This document shows, in pieces, positions 13,480 to 24,400 of a stretch of 64,000 bases of DNA (its first letter is position 1; each line of letters opens with the position of its first letter). A model generated the notes under the pieces. The model made no database searches, was not told the DNA's origin, and saw only the letters and a program-made list of their open reading frames with translations. The DNA comes from Acheta domesticus (Eukaryota > Arthropoda > Insecta > Orthoptera > Gryllidae): positions 225,782,451-225,846,450 of the forward strand of contig JAHLJT010000631.1 in assembly GCA_031308135.1 (NCBI GenBank). The letters run 5' to 3'. Made by a program: the position numbers and the translations under genes.

Positions 13480-13655
13480 CCGGCGCGCTGTCCTCCAAAC
13501 AAGACCCAGTCCCCCAATTTCCCTGGGACGCTCGCGTCCAGCGCTGTCCCCGCCCGCGCCGCCTCGCTGCTTCACCAACAGCGTGTGCCCACCGACGGAG
13601 ACGGCGCCGCCGCGGAGAAACCTGCATTGACGAATGCCGCGCTCTGGAGGAGAAC
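13480..13655 (+). repeat. GC-rich dispersed repeat, copy 1
   Basis: Shares an ordered set of blocks with 16245-16390: AGACCCAGTC, a CGCCTC(C)TCGCTGC block, a CAGxGTGT(G/T)(C/T)CC segment, GCCGCxGCGGxGAAA and CTGCATTG(A/G)C(G/A)AA(T/C)GC. Two independent copies show it is a repeat rather than a unique GC island. Its class is unknown. Confidence 0.6.
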
Positions 13656-13714
13656 GCTAGCGCCCGGCGAATCTGAACTGTAGTTTTCCGTGATATCTTC
13701 AATCACTATAATAT

Positions 13715-13875
13715 GAATGCCGGAACAGGGTCCTCGTAAATGGCTTTTGGACCACGCGCAATGTTTTCTTCCTGATACTTTTCTCTGTCCGTTCCTGTCC
13801 CTCTTCCTGTCATTTTCTATCACCTTACACACATACAAGCACTATACTACCATAAATATCTAGAGATCCACCGGG
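13715..13875 (+). mobile_element. SINE family A fragment
   Basis: Middle section only: ATGCCGGAACAGG, TTTTGGACCACGCGCAAT and the pyrimidine-rich stretch ending in CACACATACA. The head and 3' end are missing. It directly precedes a longer copy in the same orientation. Confidence 0.65.
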
Positions 13876-13884
13876 AAAGGGGGC

Positions 13885-14398
13885 TCAGTGCTTCAACTGA
13901 TGTCTACAGTATTTCTGATCGGACAGTCCTAGGTTCAAGTCCTGACAGTGGGAAGATTTTCGACACTAGCGTTTCAGCTATGTCAAATTCAGTCACTGTC
14001 TGAAGAAGAATCCTAGCGGCTGGCTGCTCTGGTTGATAGTTTTCCGTAGTTTCTCTGATTAACCCAGGCTAATGCAATACCTTATTAACGGGCCATGGAC
14101 CGCGCGCGATCTTTCCTTCCTCTTCCTTGCCCTATCCTCACTTCTTACACCCATACACTAACACGCACTACACATGCCGGGATTCCGGTCGAGACCTTAG
14201 AACCTGTCCCGGCTGGGGCAGAGCCCCTCTTATGGGAGATACATGATCGGAGAAAACCCTGCTAGTTGACAGTAGGTTGTCGCCAGATTTCGCCATCCAG
14301 AGGGGGAAGATCATCGCCACTTCCCGAGAAAATAATGCACTACACTTACGGGAATAATGACCATGGTAGCTGACGCGCCCGGAACCACACAATCAATA
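13885..14398 (+). mobile_element. SINE family A copy, near full length
   Basis: The tRNA-like head begins with GCTCAGTGCTTCAACTGATG. A B-box-like AGGTTCAAGTCC follows, then the complete family body, a 3' CACTACACTTACGGG block and an AATCAATAAATT tail. Substitutions throughout indicate an older copy. Confidence 0.85.
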
Positions 14399-14564
14399 AA
14401 TTGAGAGACCAGATGGGAGCTTAGAAGGAGACCCGAGAGGGTCGGTGCCTCTTTGCGAGAGTGACCTCATGTCAAAACACGTGTAGCCGACGTGTGGGTT
14501 GGCTATGGATCTCCCGTATAGTGGGGGCGGAACAACGCTAACTGCTGGAATACAAATAAGGTGG

Positions 14565-14695
14565 CTTATGGCACAGCAGAATTCTAGCATGACGTCTAGC
14601 AGCCGACTGCTCCGATCAGTATTTTTTCTGGTTCAGTATGGTTTCTCCGATAAATACCAAGCGAATGCCGAAGCAGCTGCGTCCAAACGGTTCAC
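14565..14695 (+). mobile_element. SINE family A fragment
   Basis: Body fragment with CAGAATTCTAGC, CGACTGCTCCGATCAGT, GGTTTCTCCGATAAA and CGAATGCCGAAGCAG, all recognisable against complete copies. Both ends are missing. The following ~60 bp contains a GTAGTGAAGTGCAATGCAGTG run, which is probably simple sequence. Confidence 0.6.
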
Positions 14696-14786
14696 GGACG
14701 GTAGTGAAGTGCAATGCAGTGAAACGTAACAGTAATCAGTGCTGTGTAGCACCATGTCGTGAAATGCTATCGTGTGTGATATTAAG

Positions 14787-14820
<34 letters not shown>

Positions 14821-15990
14821 TAATATTAATATTAATTCCATCACAGCTGACAATGTTGGTCTCTGTTTCAGCCGAGAATGAACTACATACTTAGGGATAC
14901 TTGTCATTTCTTCTTATAGTGCCTTCCTGAGAATATGGGCTGTGCCCAATAAGGCTACCTTCTGAACTTTTGTTAATGATGTTTTTCCAGGTAATTTGTT
15001 TAAATATTGATCTAGTTGCTTTGTGACAGTTTCTAGAGCTGATATTACTATTGGCACTTTTTCATTTTTTTCCACATTCTTTGTATTTTAATTTTAAAAT
15101 ATTTGTACTTAATTTTTTCTGCTTTTTTTATTGCATTGGCAACTTTTGATATTCCTATGTCTATTATCTTACATTTATTGTTGTTCTTATTACGTATCAC
15201 TATATCACTAAGTATTTGCTGTTATTTACCGGTCGGTTATTATTTATTGGTTCCAAAGGATTATGATGTTTTTATTAGTTAAGGTAGGTTTTGGATCATG
15301 CTGGTACAATTTGTCTGTAACGTTGATGCCAAGTGTTTTGCATATATTGTAACAAACTAATTGTGACAATTTATTATGTCGTAATATGTATTCATCTTTA
15401 GCAAGCGTAGGGCATCCTGTAGCTGTATGGTCTATTATTTCTTCATGCTTCTGATATAGTTAACATTTACTGCCAATATTTTCTTTGATGATGTGTCTTC
15501 AATAGTATTTGGTTTTGATGGATTTTGATGGTTTTGATGTCTGGGCGGCAATTATGAGGCTCTCTGTTTCTCCTTTCAGTTGATCACGTTTAAACCAGTT
15601 GAACGACTTTTCTTGGTCTATTAATTTCTCTTCTATTTTACGTATGAATAGCCCATGCACTGGTTTGTTTCTCAATCGATTGAAAGTAATGTTTTTTTTA
15701 TTTTCCTCTGGAGTGCTAGTACATCGTCATCTTTAGTTACTCTTTCAAAATTATCTTCTTTCTCTATGCTTCTTCTGAGCTGCATGTCCTGATTTTGCTG
15801 CAGAATTTATTTCAGTTTGTTGTTGATCATACTATTTTTAAATTTTCGTGTAGGGATCATTGGTAGTCCGATACATGTATGCATATAATGTTAGTATTGC
15901 GATTTAGTAAGTTCCTTCAATTTGTATCAGACCTCTACCACTGTTTTATTGAATCTCCATAAGTTCCTCTTCTCTGAGTTTGACGTTTTA
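14787..15990 (-). pseudogene. Decayed non-LTR retrotransposon, C-terminal part
   Basis: Read on the minus strand, interrupted frames show the C-terminal region common to one group of non-LTR retrotransposon polyproteins. The visible blocks, in order, are GRGLIQIE (near 15930), RNKPVHGLFIRKI, WFKRDQLKGETESLIIAAQ, EIIDHTATGCPTLAKDEYIL, and near the end LPGKTSLTKVQKVALLG followed by TAHILRKAL (14917-14998). The 'GCPTLAK' and 'LGTAHILRK' blocks are diagnostic of that group. Many stops and frameshifts interrupt it, so it is inactive. The minus-strand 3' end runs into an AAT trinucleotide tract (plus-strand 14787-14818), as in elements with simple-repeat tails. A second ATT tract lies near 16060. 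Confidence 0.85.
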
Positions 15991-16244
15991 TTATTTTCTG
16001 TTGTATTTGTTTAGATGGTATAGTGCTTTCCTGTCCATATTGAGTCTTCTTCTTCTTATTATTATTATTATAATTATTATTATTACTGACATTAAATTAT
16101 TTTGTAATTTTACTTCCACCAAGTTGTACTCAATTGCAATGTAATACAGGTAATTTTATCTTCCAACACACACTACACTTACGGAACTAACTATAAGCGC
16201 CTGAGCGTACGTCTATAAAGAATAAAAATAATTAATCAACAATT

Positions 16245-16390
16245 GCTCTCCGAAGGAGACCCAGTCTTCTATTTCCCACGATTGCTCCCGTCCGGCGGTA
16301 TCTGCACGGCGCCTCCTCGCTGCCGCGCAAACAGAGTGTTTACCGTCGCCGCGGCGGGGAAAACTGCATTGGCAAACGCAGTGGCGGGTT
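16245..16390 (+). repeat. GC-rich dispersed repeat, copy 2
   Basis: Second copy of the block order described for 13480-13655 (GGAGACCCAGTC, CGCCTCCTCGCTGC, GCCGCGGCGGGGAAAA, CTGCATTGGCAAACGC). Same orientation, about 2.7 kb away. Confidence 0.6.
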
Positions 16391-16465
16391 AAACTTCAAC
16401 AGCCGAGAGTAAAGACGTAACAGTTTTAAAAACAAGTTGTTCAAAGGATTTAAAAAAATTGAGAG

Positions 16466-16660
16466 AGGTAGAGAGAGAGAGAGAGGTAGAGAGATAGGTA
16501 GAGAGAGAAGGTAGAGGTAGAGAGGAAGAGGTAGAGAGAGAAGGTAGAGAGAGAGGAAGAGGTAGGAGAGAAAGGTAGACAGAGAGGGAGAGGTATATAG
16601 AGAGGAAGAGGTAGACTGAGAAGGAGAGGGAAATAGAAAGGGAGAGGGAGACAGAGAGGG
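16466..16660. repeat. Degenerate GA-rich repeat leading into minisatellite
   Basis: Purine-rich AGAGGTAGAGAG-type units of irregular length. They look like diverged forms of the regular array that follows. Confidence 0.8.
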
Positions 16661-17080
16661 AGGTAGAGAGACAGAGAGGGAGGTAGGGAGACAGAGAGGG
16701 AGGTAGGGAGACAGAGAGGGAGGTAGGGAGACAGAGAGGGAGGTAGGGAGACAGAGAGGGAGGTAGGGAGACAGAGAGGGAGGTAGGGAGACAGAGAGGG
16801 AGGTAGGGAGACAGAGAGGGAGGTAGGGAGACAGAGAGGGAGGTAGGGAGACAGAGAGGGAGGTAGGGAGACAGAGAGGGAGGTAGGGAGACAGAGAGGG
16901 AGGTAGGGAGACAGAGAGGGAGGTAGGGAGACAGAGAGGGAGGTAGGGAGACAGAGAGGGAGGTAGGGAGACAGAGAGGGAGGTAGGGAGACAGAGAGGG
17001 AGGTAGGGAGACAGAGAGGGAGGTAGGGAGACAGAGAGGGAGGTAGGGAGACAGAGAGGGAGGTAGGGAGACAGAGAGGG
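16661..17080. repeat. 20-bp minisatellite, about 21 copies
   Basis: Unit AGGTAGGGAGACAGAGAGGG. The copy at 16661 has one change (AGGTAGAGAG...). From 16681 to 17080 I see 20 copies without a mismatch. Because 20 is not a multiple of 3 and the minus-strand unit has no stop, all three minus frames stay open as a periodic Pro/Ser/Leu peptide. These long frames are repeat artefacts, not genes. Confidence 0.95.
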
Positions 17081-17099
17081 AGACTGTGAGAAAGAGATT

Positions 17100-18290
17100 G
17101 TGAGAGAAATAGCACTGAAGAAGGAAAAACATATTGTCTTTGAGGACGCAACAGGTGTTGCTGAAACGGGGAAAGCGAAGTTGTGGAAACAAGGAAGGTG
17201 GTGGTACAACCGGAGGGCAATAGCGTTTGGGACTGCGAAGAAAGAGGCGTCGTTGGTGGCCATGACTACGACTGAGAAAGTGGCGAAATCAGAAGGATAT
17301 GAGGAGAGCTTAGAGAACGACGGGAATTGGTGCGGCGAGGATGATGAAGGGGAAAATGCCTAAAAGAATGAATTGTAATCTTTTAAATGCAAAGGTGAGA
17401 ATGGATGCGTTGGGAGAGACTTTATTCAGACATTTAACGTAGAACGAAGTAGCAGGGGATGCATATAAGTATAATTCGAGAGATGACAAGTGAAAACATA
17501 ATAGTTTTTCATGTTTTATCCTACTTTTTTCAGTAATAATGCCTTTTTTTCACTCTGCCAGACGAGAAAGTTTCTTTTTTCCGTAGATGATATTAAGTTC
17601 TTCTCGTAAACATTCCCCTTCCTATCATCCCGGAGAATTTTGATGCATCATTGGCCGGTGCTTTTTACTGTTAATGTTTTCAATTGTCTCCCCAATTAAA
17701 AAGTCATTGGTTCAAATGTTATATATTTAATGTTAGTTGATTCAGTTTTGTCATCGTTTCGATTGATCATTCACGAATCTGAATGGCAGGTCGGAATTAT
17801 CAGGGATAGGTGCGTGGTGTTACGGGCAAGAGTGGGGAGGGAGGGGAAGTAGGGGAAGGGGGAGTGGGAATTGGCGAGTCATGCGCCAGCCGCTCCACAA
17901 CAGCCGGATCCGCTCGGGAACTCGCCCGCAAATACGCAGAAGGGAAAGTTCAGAGAGGGACAGCGGGTCGAGTCGAGAAAGGTATGCTCTTCTAACGACA
18001 ACGCACGGTTTCTGTCTGCGCTTCTCTCGAAGAAATTCTCTAGCAGCGCCGGTAACCTTCCACGGCAGCGGACATTCTCACACGGCCGCTGTTTGCGAAC
18101 CTTATTCGATCAACACTTACACTTCTGTTCCCTGAAGGTTCTAGAGCGACGGGTAGTGAAATGGTCAGACCTCGCTTGTTCCACCTTTAAATAGAACTTA
18201 TTTCTTGTGGGTATCGTGTAGAAATTGCTCCAGGTAAAAAAATTGTTGGGTGTCATTTGGAAATTTCCCGATAGATGTCATTTGGCATTT
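17100..18290. other. Unassigned sequence after minisatellite
   Basis: Contains an 87-codon frame at 17100-17363 and GC-richer DNA near 17800-18180. Neither resembles a known family, and no splice-bounded exon could be supported. Confidence 0.35.
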
Positions 18291-18295
18291 GTTCC

Positions 18296-18640
18296 ATGGG
18301 ACCAGCTTAGGTAGCTCAGAGCATCAATTGATGTCACTGGAGAGCCTCTGGAGGGGAGGGCAATACTTGGAGTCCATACAATGCCAGGATTTCCAATAAT
18401 AGCTATTCAGCCGAATTCAGCTGTTCACTGGAGATGAATTCTTCGGACGCTTGGAGCTTGTCCCAGCAGCGGCGGTGCCGCGATAATGGCAGACACGTGG
18501 TTGAGGAAGATCTCGCAAGTCGGCCTGACCAATCGGGGGGGCAGATATTACCGCCACTTCCCGTGACGAAAAGCATGCACTGCACGCACAGTACTAATGA
18601 CCATAGCAGTTGACAGTCTCAGAAACACTTATTAATCAAT
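18296..18640 (+). mobile_element. SINE family A copy, internally deleted
   Basis: One of the best-preserved heads: an A-box-like TTAGGTAGCTCAGAGCATC followed by AATTGATGTCACTGGAG. The middle (pyrimidine stretch and CGCGCGAT block) is missing. The copy resumes at GGAGCTTGTCCCAGC and ends with AGTACTAATGACCATAGCAG and an AATCAAT remnant. Confidence 0.75.
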
Positions 18641-18989
18641 GTTCCAACATTTGGAATTTGTGGTGGAAAAAGCGAATTCAGTGTTGCTTTTTTGTTGTCC
18701 CTTCTCTGTGTTCCCGTTTATCCTTCAATTTCTAATTTCACCAGTCCTGTCATTATGTTCATTCAAAGTTATTAAAAGTAAACGATCTTCATTCATTGAA
18801 TCTCAAGTATTGCATCTCAAGTATGGGCAAAAAAGATTAAATACCGATGATCGTAATAATAAAGTTCTAGGTCCTAACTCACTTGGTCATAGACGAAAAT
18901 GGTCTCTGATGAGAAGATATAACTGACAACCGAATAATTAAAGTAGGAAAGAAACTGACAATGATGCACACGAAATGGTTACAAGCAAG

Positions 18990-20553
18990 AACTAGTGGTG
19001 CTACAAATGGCACAAACTTTCCCGTATTAGTTTTCTATTTCCTTGGGTCTTCGCTAGCTATTCGGAATTGCCACAAACTCTTTCTTGCCAGCTGTCATCT
19101 ATCACCGCCAGAAGTATATTTTTTTGTCATTTTCTTAATTTTTCGGTTTCCTATTGGTAGAACGGAAATATCGATTTTGGAATATTAAAGATCACAAAAA
19201 CCTAGTCATAAATGTCAATTTTCTTTTAAAAATTTTGTGCCGTTTAAGAGAAAATGGCGTTTTAGCGCTACTAAAAATGCAAAATTTGAAGCTCATTTTC
19301 ACAGAAAATGTTTCAAAATACTTTATTTGAAGTTATTTGAAGCACTTACACTCACAAATATAATAATGTTTACAAATTGTTGGTAATGTGCATCTTAAAG
19401 ATGTGAGAGATCTTTCAAACAAATTACAATTATGTAATTTTTGAAAAAACAAAAAAATAACTCAAAATAAACTTTACACTATACTAAAGAGTGTAATTAG
19501 CACTATCCGTTACAAAAGCTTGAAGAAAAAATTTGCAGACATGTATGAGAAAATGGCGTTTGAGCGTTTCTGAAAATGCGAAATTTTGAGCTACTTTTCA
19601 CAGAAAAAGGTTGTGTTTTCGAGAAACTTTACTTGACATTATTATAAAGCACATGTTCTCGTTAATATAATAATGTTAACAAATCGACGTAAATATTATC
19701 GACGTGACAAACATGTGAAAACATTTACATTTCTGTAATTTTTGAAAACACCAACCTATAGAGCAATATGGCAATATTTTATATCATCTGATAGAGTACT
19801 TTTGCCACTATCCCTACCTTAAGTTTAAAGAAAAAAATTTGCAGCCGTTTTTTAGAAAATCTTGTTTTTGTAAATTTTTAAAATTGCACATAGTGCACGA
19901 AAACTACTAAAATTATGAAAAACATTTACATAATCTTTATGAAAGGACAAATTTTATTTGAAGAAAAAATCTCTATCTTCAATTTTGTAGTTGGACAAAG
20001 ACGCCGAAAAACAATACAAACTTTCACAATTTTCGAAAATTCAGAGTTATCCGTGAAAATCGGATCTATGCCGTGTTAATAAGTATATTTTACTCTATTC
20101 ATACAAGAAATTTAAAGAAAAACTTTGGAGCCGTTTTTGAGAAAATTTTGAAAATCCCCGGGGGACTTCATATAAAGTACCCCCAAACTTTGAAGAATCT
20201 TTTTCAAAATCTCAAAGCTTCGACTAGAACCAGATCGACCGGGTAATGTCCATTTTGGAAGAAATCGTACGCATGGTTTAGGCTGCTAGCAGTGTTCACA
20301 GACGGACGGACGGACAGACAGACAGACAGACGTTTTCCTTTCAATTGGTTTTTTGGTATCAAGAACCAAGAAAACAAGGTTTCTGGCTACACCCCGTGTT
20401 AGGAGATTTTGTTTTTCTTAATTTAGCAACTGGTTTTATCCACTTTTTCGTTTTCACGGCCCGGCAATCAATTTTTTTTCGCGCAGCATTACATAACTTT
20501 CCCTATACTACGTATATCACTCCGTGTATACGTACGTATACGGGAAAGTAAAA
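18990..20553 (+). mobile_element. Interspersed repeat family B, long copy 1
   Basis: The 5' part (ACTAGTGGTGCTACAAATGG, CTTTCCCGTATTAGTTTTC, GCTAGCTATTCGGAATTGCC) is nearly the same as at 62675. The body is AT-rich and non-coding. Near the 3' end are GACTAGAACCAGATCGACCG, a GACG/GACA tetranucleotide run (about 20300-20332) and GGTATCAAGAACCAAG. The end (20498-20548) can fold back, since ACTTTCCCTATACTACGTATA pairs with GTATACGTACGTATACGGGAAAGT. Five copies occur in this window on both strands. No ORF is seen, so it is non-autonomous. The class is uncertain; a simple-repeat core plus terminal hairpin resembles some Helitron-like or MITE-like elements. Confidence 0.75.
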
Positions 20554-22260
20554 ATAGAGGGACATCTTACTGTCCGATCTCAGAGCACTGGATTCACAAT
20601 ATAACGACTGCAACTAATTCTGGCAGGTAAGCCATCACTGTAATTTCAGTTACCTCTCTGGCTGGGTAAGGTTACGCTCTTGTACTGGCCTGCTCCTCGA
20701 CCACACACTTTCCACCGCAAAACACTTTCTGTAATTCGATAATAGTTCTGCCTAAGTTAGAATGAAACAAATTAATCTATGAACAGTTGTGTTTAACAAA
20801 AAATGGGAAGAAATAAAAAAAAACATATGTTTTTGTTTGACAAATCTTGTTGAATGTTCAGTGGAAATAACCTAACCTTGATAGTTATCTCTGGACAGAC
20901 TTTGATGTAAATATTATGTTTAATATAGACGTTTCAACAATATTTTTCTGACTTTAAACTATAAATAATAATATAATGGCCTATTTTATATAACAATTAT
21001 TACCACAAGTAATAAAATACATGGCAAAATTCTATGAGGATTGGCAACGCCGTATTCCAAAACGAGATCAAATAAAACCATCTCATATCGATAATGAATA
21101 CATGTACTCATAAGAAAAAACAGTTTTTTCAAGAGTTGTACTTCCAGTTCTTAAATTTGACTGGTTAGAACTGCAGCGCGTAAAATTGCATTTGCAATAC
21201 GTACCACTAAATTGTTAATGGTCAGCAATATGAAAGCTTTCGTTTTGTAATTTCTCATTTTCTAAGCTCTCCATTGTTCCAGACTACCAGAACTTTATAT
21301 CTAATTTGTGTTAAACAGTTCAAAGTGACGTTATGAAGAATGATCGTTATGTGAAAATGAATTAATTTTTTCATTTGTAGTACGTTCGTATTACAAAATT
21401 TGATTGTAAATTGTAAGACTTAACTGAAAGATTTCTGTGCATTGCTAATCATAATTAAAACTAAGCGTTTCGTCTATAGTATTTTGTCTTTGACGAATCT
21501 GCAGCATGACGATAGTAAATTATTAAATTATTCCATATTAAAATTCAACTTATTACTAAACCATTAGAGGAAAACCAGGGAATTAGGGCTCAAACATATT
21601 GCGAATTTTGATAATCGAACATTTTTTCAACGTTCGTTTTAATTCAGGTCGCGTGTGCTTCAGAGAATGTGGCACTTGGTATTGTAAGAGGATTCCTGGA
21701 GGTGTTGATATCAGCGCTCCGCAATTGAAAGTTATGTTTTTATCAGTTAGCTTACTGTCAAGTGTGAAATTCTACAGGACTGCCTCTCAAAGAATTTTAA
21801 ATTTTTCATCAAACGACTGTAGGCAATATGATATAATGCTGAAACGTGAGTTTAGAATATTGAATTTTGGTTCAATGTAAGGAGTACTAAGAGGGATCAA
21901 ACAAGAAGTGTTTGAGCATTTCAAGCGAATAAAGAAATGTTTGTTCTTCACACATTTGTTTAGTCGTCAATAAATTTTCTAATATGTATTTCTTTATTTT
22001 GACATGTATCTTTGCCCTGAAATCTTCATTATCTTCATGTATCTTCTTTATTTTGACTCAACTTCGCCCTAAAATTTGGGTGCATCCTACAAGAATGTTT
22101 ATAATGCTGGATTATTCTGTTTTCAAACATTTAAGTAAAGGATTTTATTAACTTTGTTTAGATTTTAAAAACAAATTTTTACTTAAAAGTCGTAGTGGAA
22201 TATGTGGAAATGAAGAATGTAATATTTACTTTCTAGTTTTGTGAGATCTTTCATATTAAC
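20554..22260. other. AT-rich DNA, nothing recognised
   Basis: No supported exon, RNA gene or repeat copy. Short frames only. Confidence 0.45.
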
Positions 22261-23104
22261 TCGTAACTTGTGATGTGGTGGCTATTAGTACCCCAGCCTT
22301 TGGAAGATACCGTACCTACCCTGAAGCGGATGTGCGAAGGAGCCTATGCTTCTGGATACCTCTCAGGAAGTCAGTTGTTTTGGAAACCTGGCGGTGGTCA
22401 CATTACTGAAGATAAGCAAAAACTTGTTATTTATTTTTTTCTGGCGCCTGGGGTAAAACAAGTCCCCACCTCACCGATTACGTACTTGTTTATCCCATGT
22501 TACTTTTTTTATATTTCACAAAACTGTGGATGCTTCGAGGGATATTATTAGGAGAGGTGACCAAGGATTTGAGCATTGGGTCAAGGTCGATTTAGAAGCG
22601 GAAGAGAGCGAATTCAGTGGTGAAAAGAGGACCGTGGAGAGCGTGTAGTATACGGAAATTGTATAGTGAATGAGGGACTGTGGAAAGTTACTTAAAATTG
22701 AGGTTGTGTTGTATTAGTCATAAGATTTGATTACTTGGGCCTCCTTAATCAGATTCTGATTCCTTAAACAATTTTATAATTAGTCTTGTGTATTTATTCC
22801 AAATATAGTTGGAGTGCTTTTTTAGTGATTCATGTTGACATTAAATATTTTTTTAATTTTGGTAAGTCACAGTGCTTCTTATTTAATTATTTTTGTAATC
22901 CTCCTAATGATAATGCATAATATTTCTTGTTCATATCACCAAAAGACATTTTTATTATTTCAATGCTTTTAAGCAAGTTTTTGTGTTGGGGTACGTGTAG
23001 TCCCCACATCACTAGTTACGTGACAAAAAGTGACATCACCAGTTACGGGTTAACTTGTGTGACTTAAAAAACGCTATCCACGTGAAGATCGTCTAAAGCA
23101 GACA

Positions 23105-23695
23105 ATCAGTTGAATTTTTAGTGACAAAAAGTTCTTTTACAAATTGAACGATTACGGAATGGAATAGATTGCCTGCAAAAACCTTTGAACCCTTTCCTCA
23201 AAGCATTCAACAGTATAGGAAATTAATTTAGGGTATTATTAAGTAAATGAGGGAGAATACTGGGTTATATAGCGATGCATAAGTGTTCTATTGTGAAGTG
23301 AGGTGTCGTGCAGTGTATAGCAGAGAAATAAAGAAGGAAATGTTTCAGGTCTTAGTGAAGTGAAGTGCAGTGTGATCCTGATTGTATAAACATTCAGTGC
23401 GGAGTTAGAGTATAGAAGTTGTTTTTTTTCTTTTTTCTTTCTTTCTTTTTCTTTTCTTTTCTCTCTTAATGTAATTTAATGTTGTGTGTCGGTTTTTATA
23501 TTATTATCATTATTTTACCATTATTATTATTACTATAATTAGTATATAATTTGCTAGTTATATTACCTTATTATTATTGTTATTATTATTATTATTGGTA
23601 TTAGTGTTCTATGTTACTGAGAGACTGTGTATTTTTATGTTTTTGTAATTAGCTGCCACCGGGTTATACCCATTTGCAGTTTAAATACATCTATC
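23105..23695 (+). pseudogene. 3' end of a non-LTR retrotransposon
   Basis: Around 23145-23230 a frame reads TITEWNRLPAKTFEPFPQSI, then QQYRKLI and a stop. This resembles the 'WN.LP' motif found near the C-terminus of many non-LTR retrotransposon polyproteins. A long non-coding 3' UTR follows, with TTTC and ATT simple repeats. It ends in GCTGCCACCGGGTTATACCC, then ATTTGCAGTTTAAATACATC, a typical CR1/L2/Jockey-like 3' terminus. Upstream reverse transcriptase sequence was not recognised, so this is probably a 5'-truncated copy. Confidence 0.6.
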
Positions 23696-23784
23696 TAAAA
23701 ACAAAGAAGGGGAGATTAGTTTGGCATGTTGTGAATGGCTTTTACACTTAAATGTAGTTTGCACAATGAATACATATGGATAAA

Positions 23785-23787
<3 letters not shown>

Positions 23788-23819
<32 letters not shown>
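23788..23819. repeat. AAT trinucleotide microsatellite
   Basis: About ten uninterrupted AAT units. Confidence 0.9.
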
Positions 23820-24204
23820 GTTGAAAACAAAACATTTATAAAGAATTTTTACCTGAAAACCACACATGATGTACACAAGTTAGTCAACGAAAAGATACCA
23901 AAGTTCTCTCTCATCTTACGTAGGTTTGTACAAACTGACATTTTCACTTATCGAGGATTGTTAAATTCGTTTGGAAAAGCAATAACACTAGACCAGAAGG
24001 GCGAGTTCATGTGCATCGGCTAGCTCCCCGCCTCCAGACTTTCGATCCTTGGGGTGAAATTCCACGTCTCTAGAACGTCCTCTAGACTGCCAAGAGGATT
24101 TCGTGACAATTAGTTACAGTTTATTTTCCCACCGTTGAAAGCCATCTGTCTCCCATTGCACAATCCAAAATATATGATCATTTCTTTAATTATTAAAGAA
24201 CTGT

Positions 24205-24400
24205 ACTGTACTGCATTGGATTGCACGGACACTGATTCTCACAATGAGCGATATATGCACTTTGAGAATAATTATATTTATTATTTATATAAAAAATAAT
24301 ATCAAATAATTATTATTTGAGAATAATAATTATTCCCAAAGTGCTTATATCGCTCATTGTGAGAATCAGTGACAGTGCAGTGCAGTGCAGTGCAGTGTAG
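24205..24400. mobile_element. Hairpin element with long inverted repeats
   Basis: The arms at 24230-24275 and 24326-24371 are near-perfect reverse complements (about 45 bp, two mismatches). Each outer end is CACTGATTCTCACAATGAGC. A weaker extension of the inverted repeat continues outward into ACTGCATTGGATTGCAC on the left and a GCAGT pentamer run on the right. The loop is AT-only and about 50 bp. Size and structure fit a small foldback element or MITE. No clear target-site duplication. Confidence 0.75.

Noticed and set aside
16340..17263. Three long overlapping minus-strand frames of 256-307 codons
   Set aside because: They are periodic Pro/Ser/Leu peptides generated by a 20-bp minisatellite with no stop in any minus frame.
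22270..22551. 93-codon plus-strand frame (WWLLVPQPLEDTVPTLKRMC)
   Set aside because: No family recognised. It lies next to short direct repeats and a LINE end, so an element remnant is as likely as an exon.
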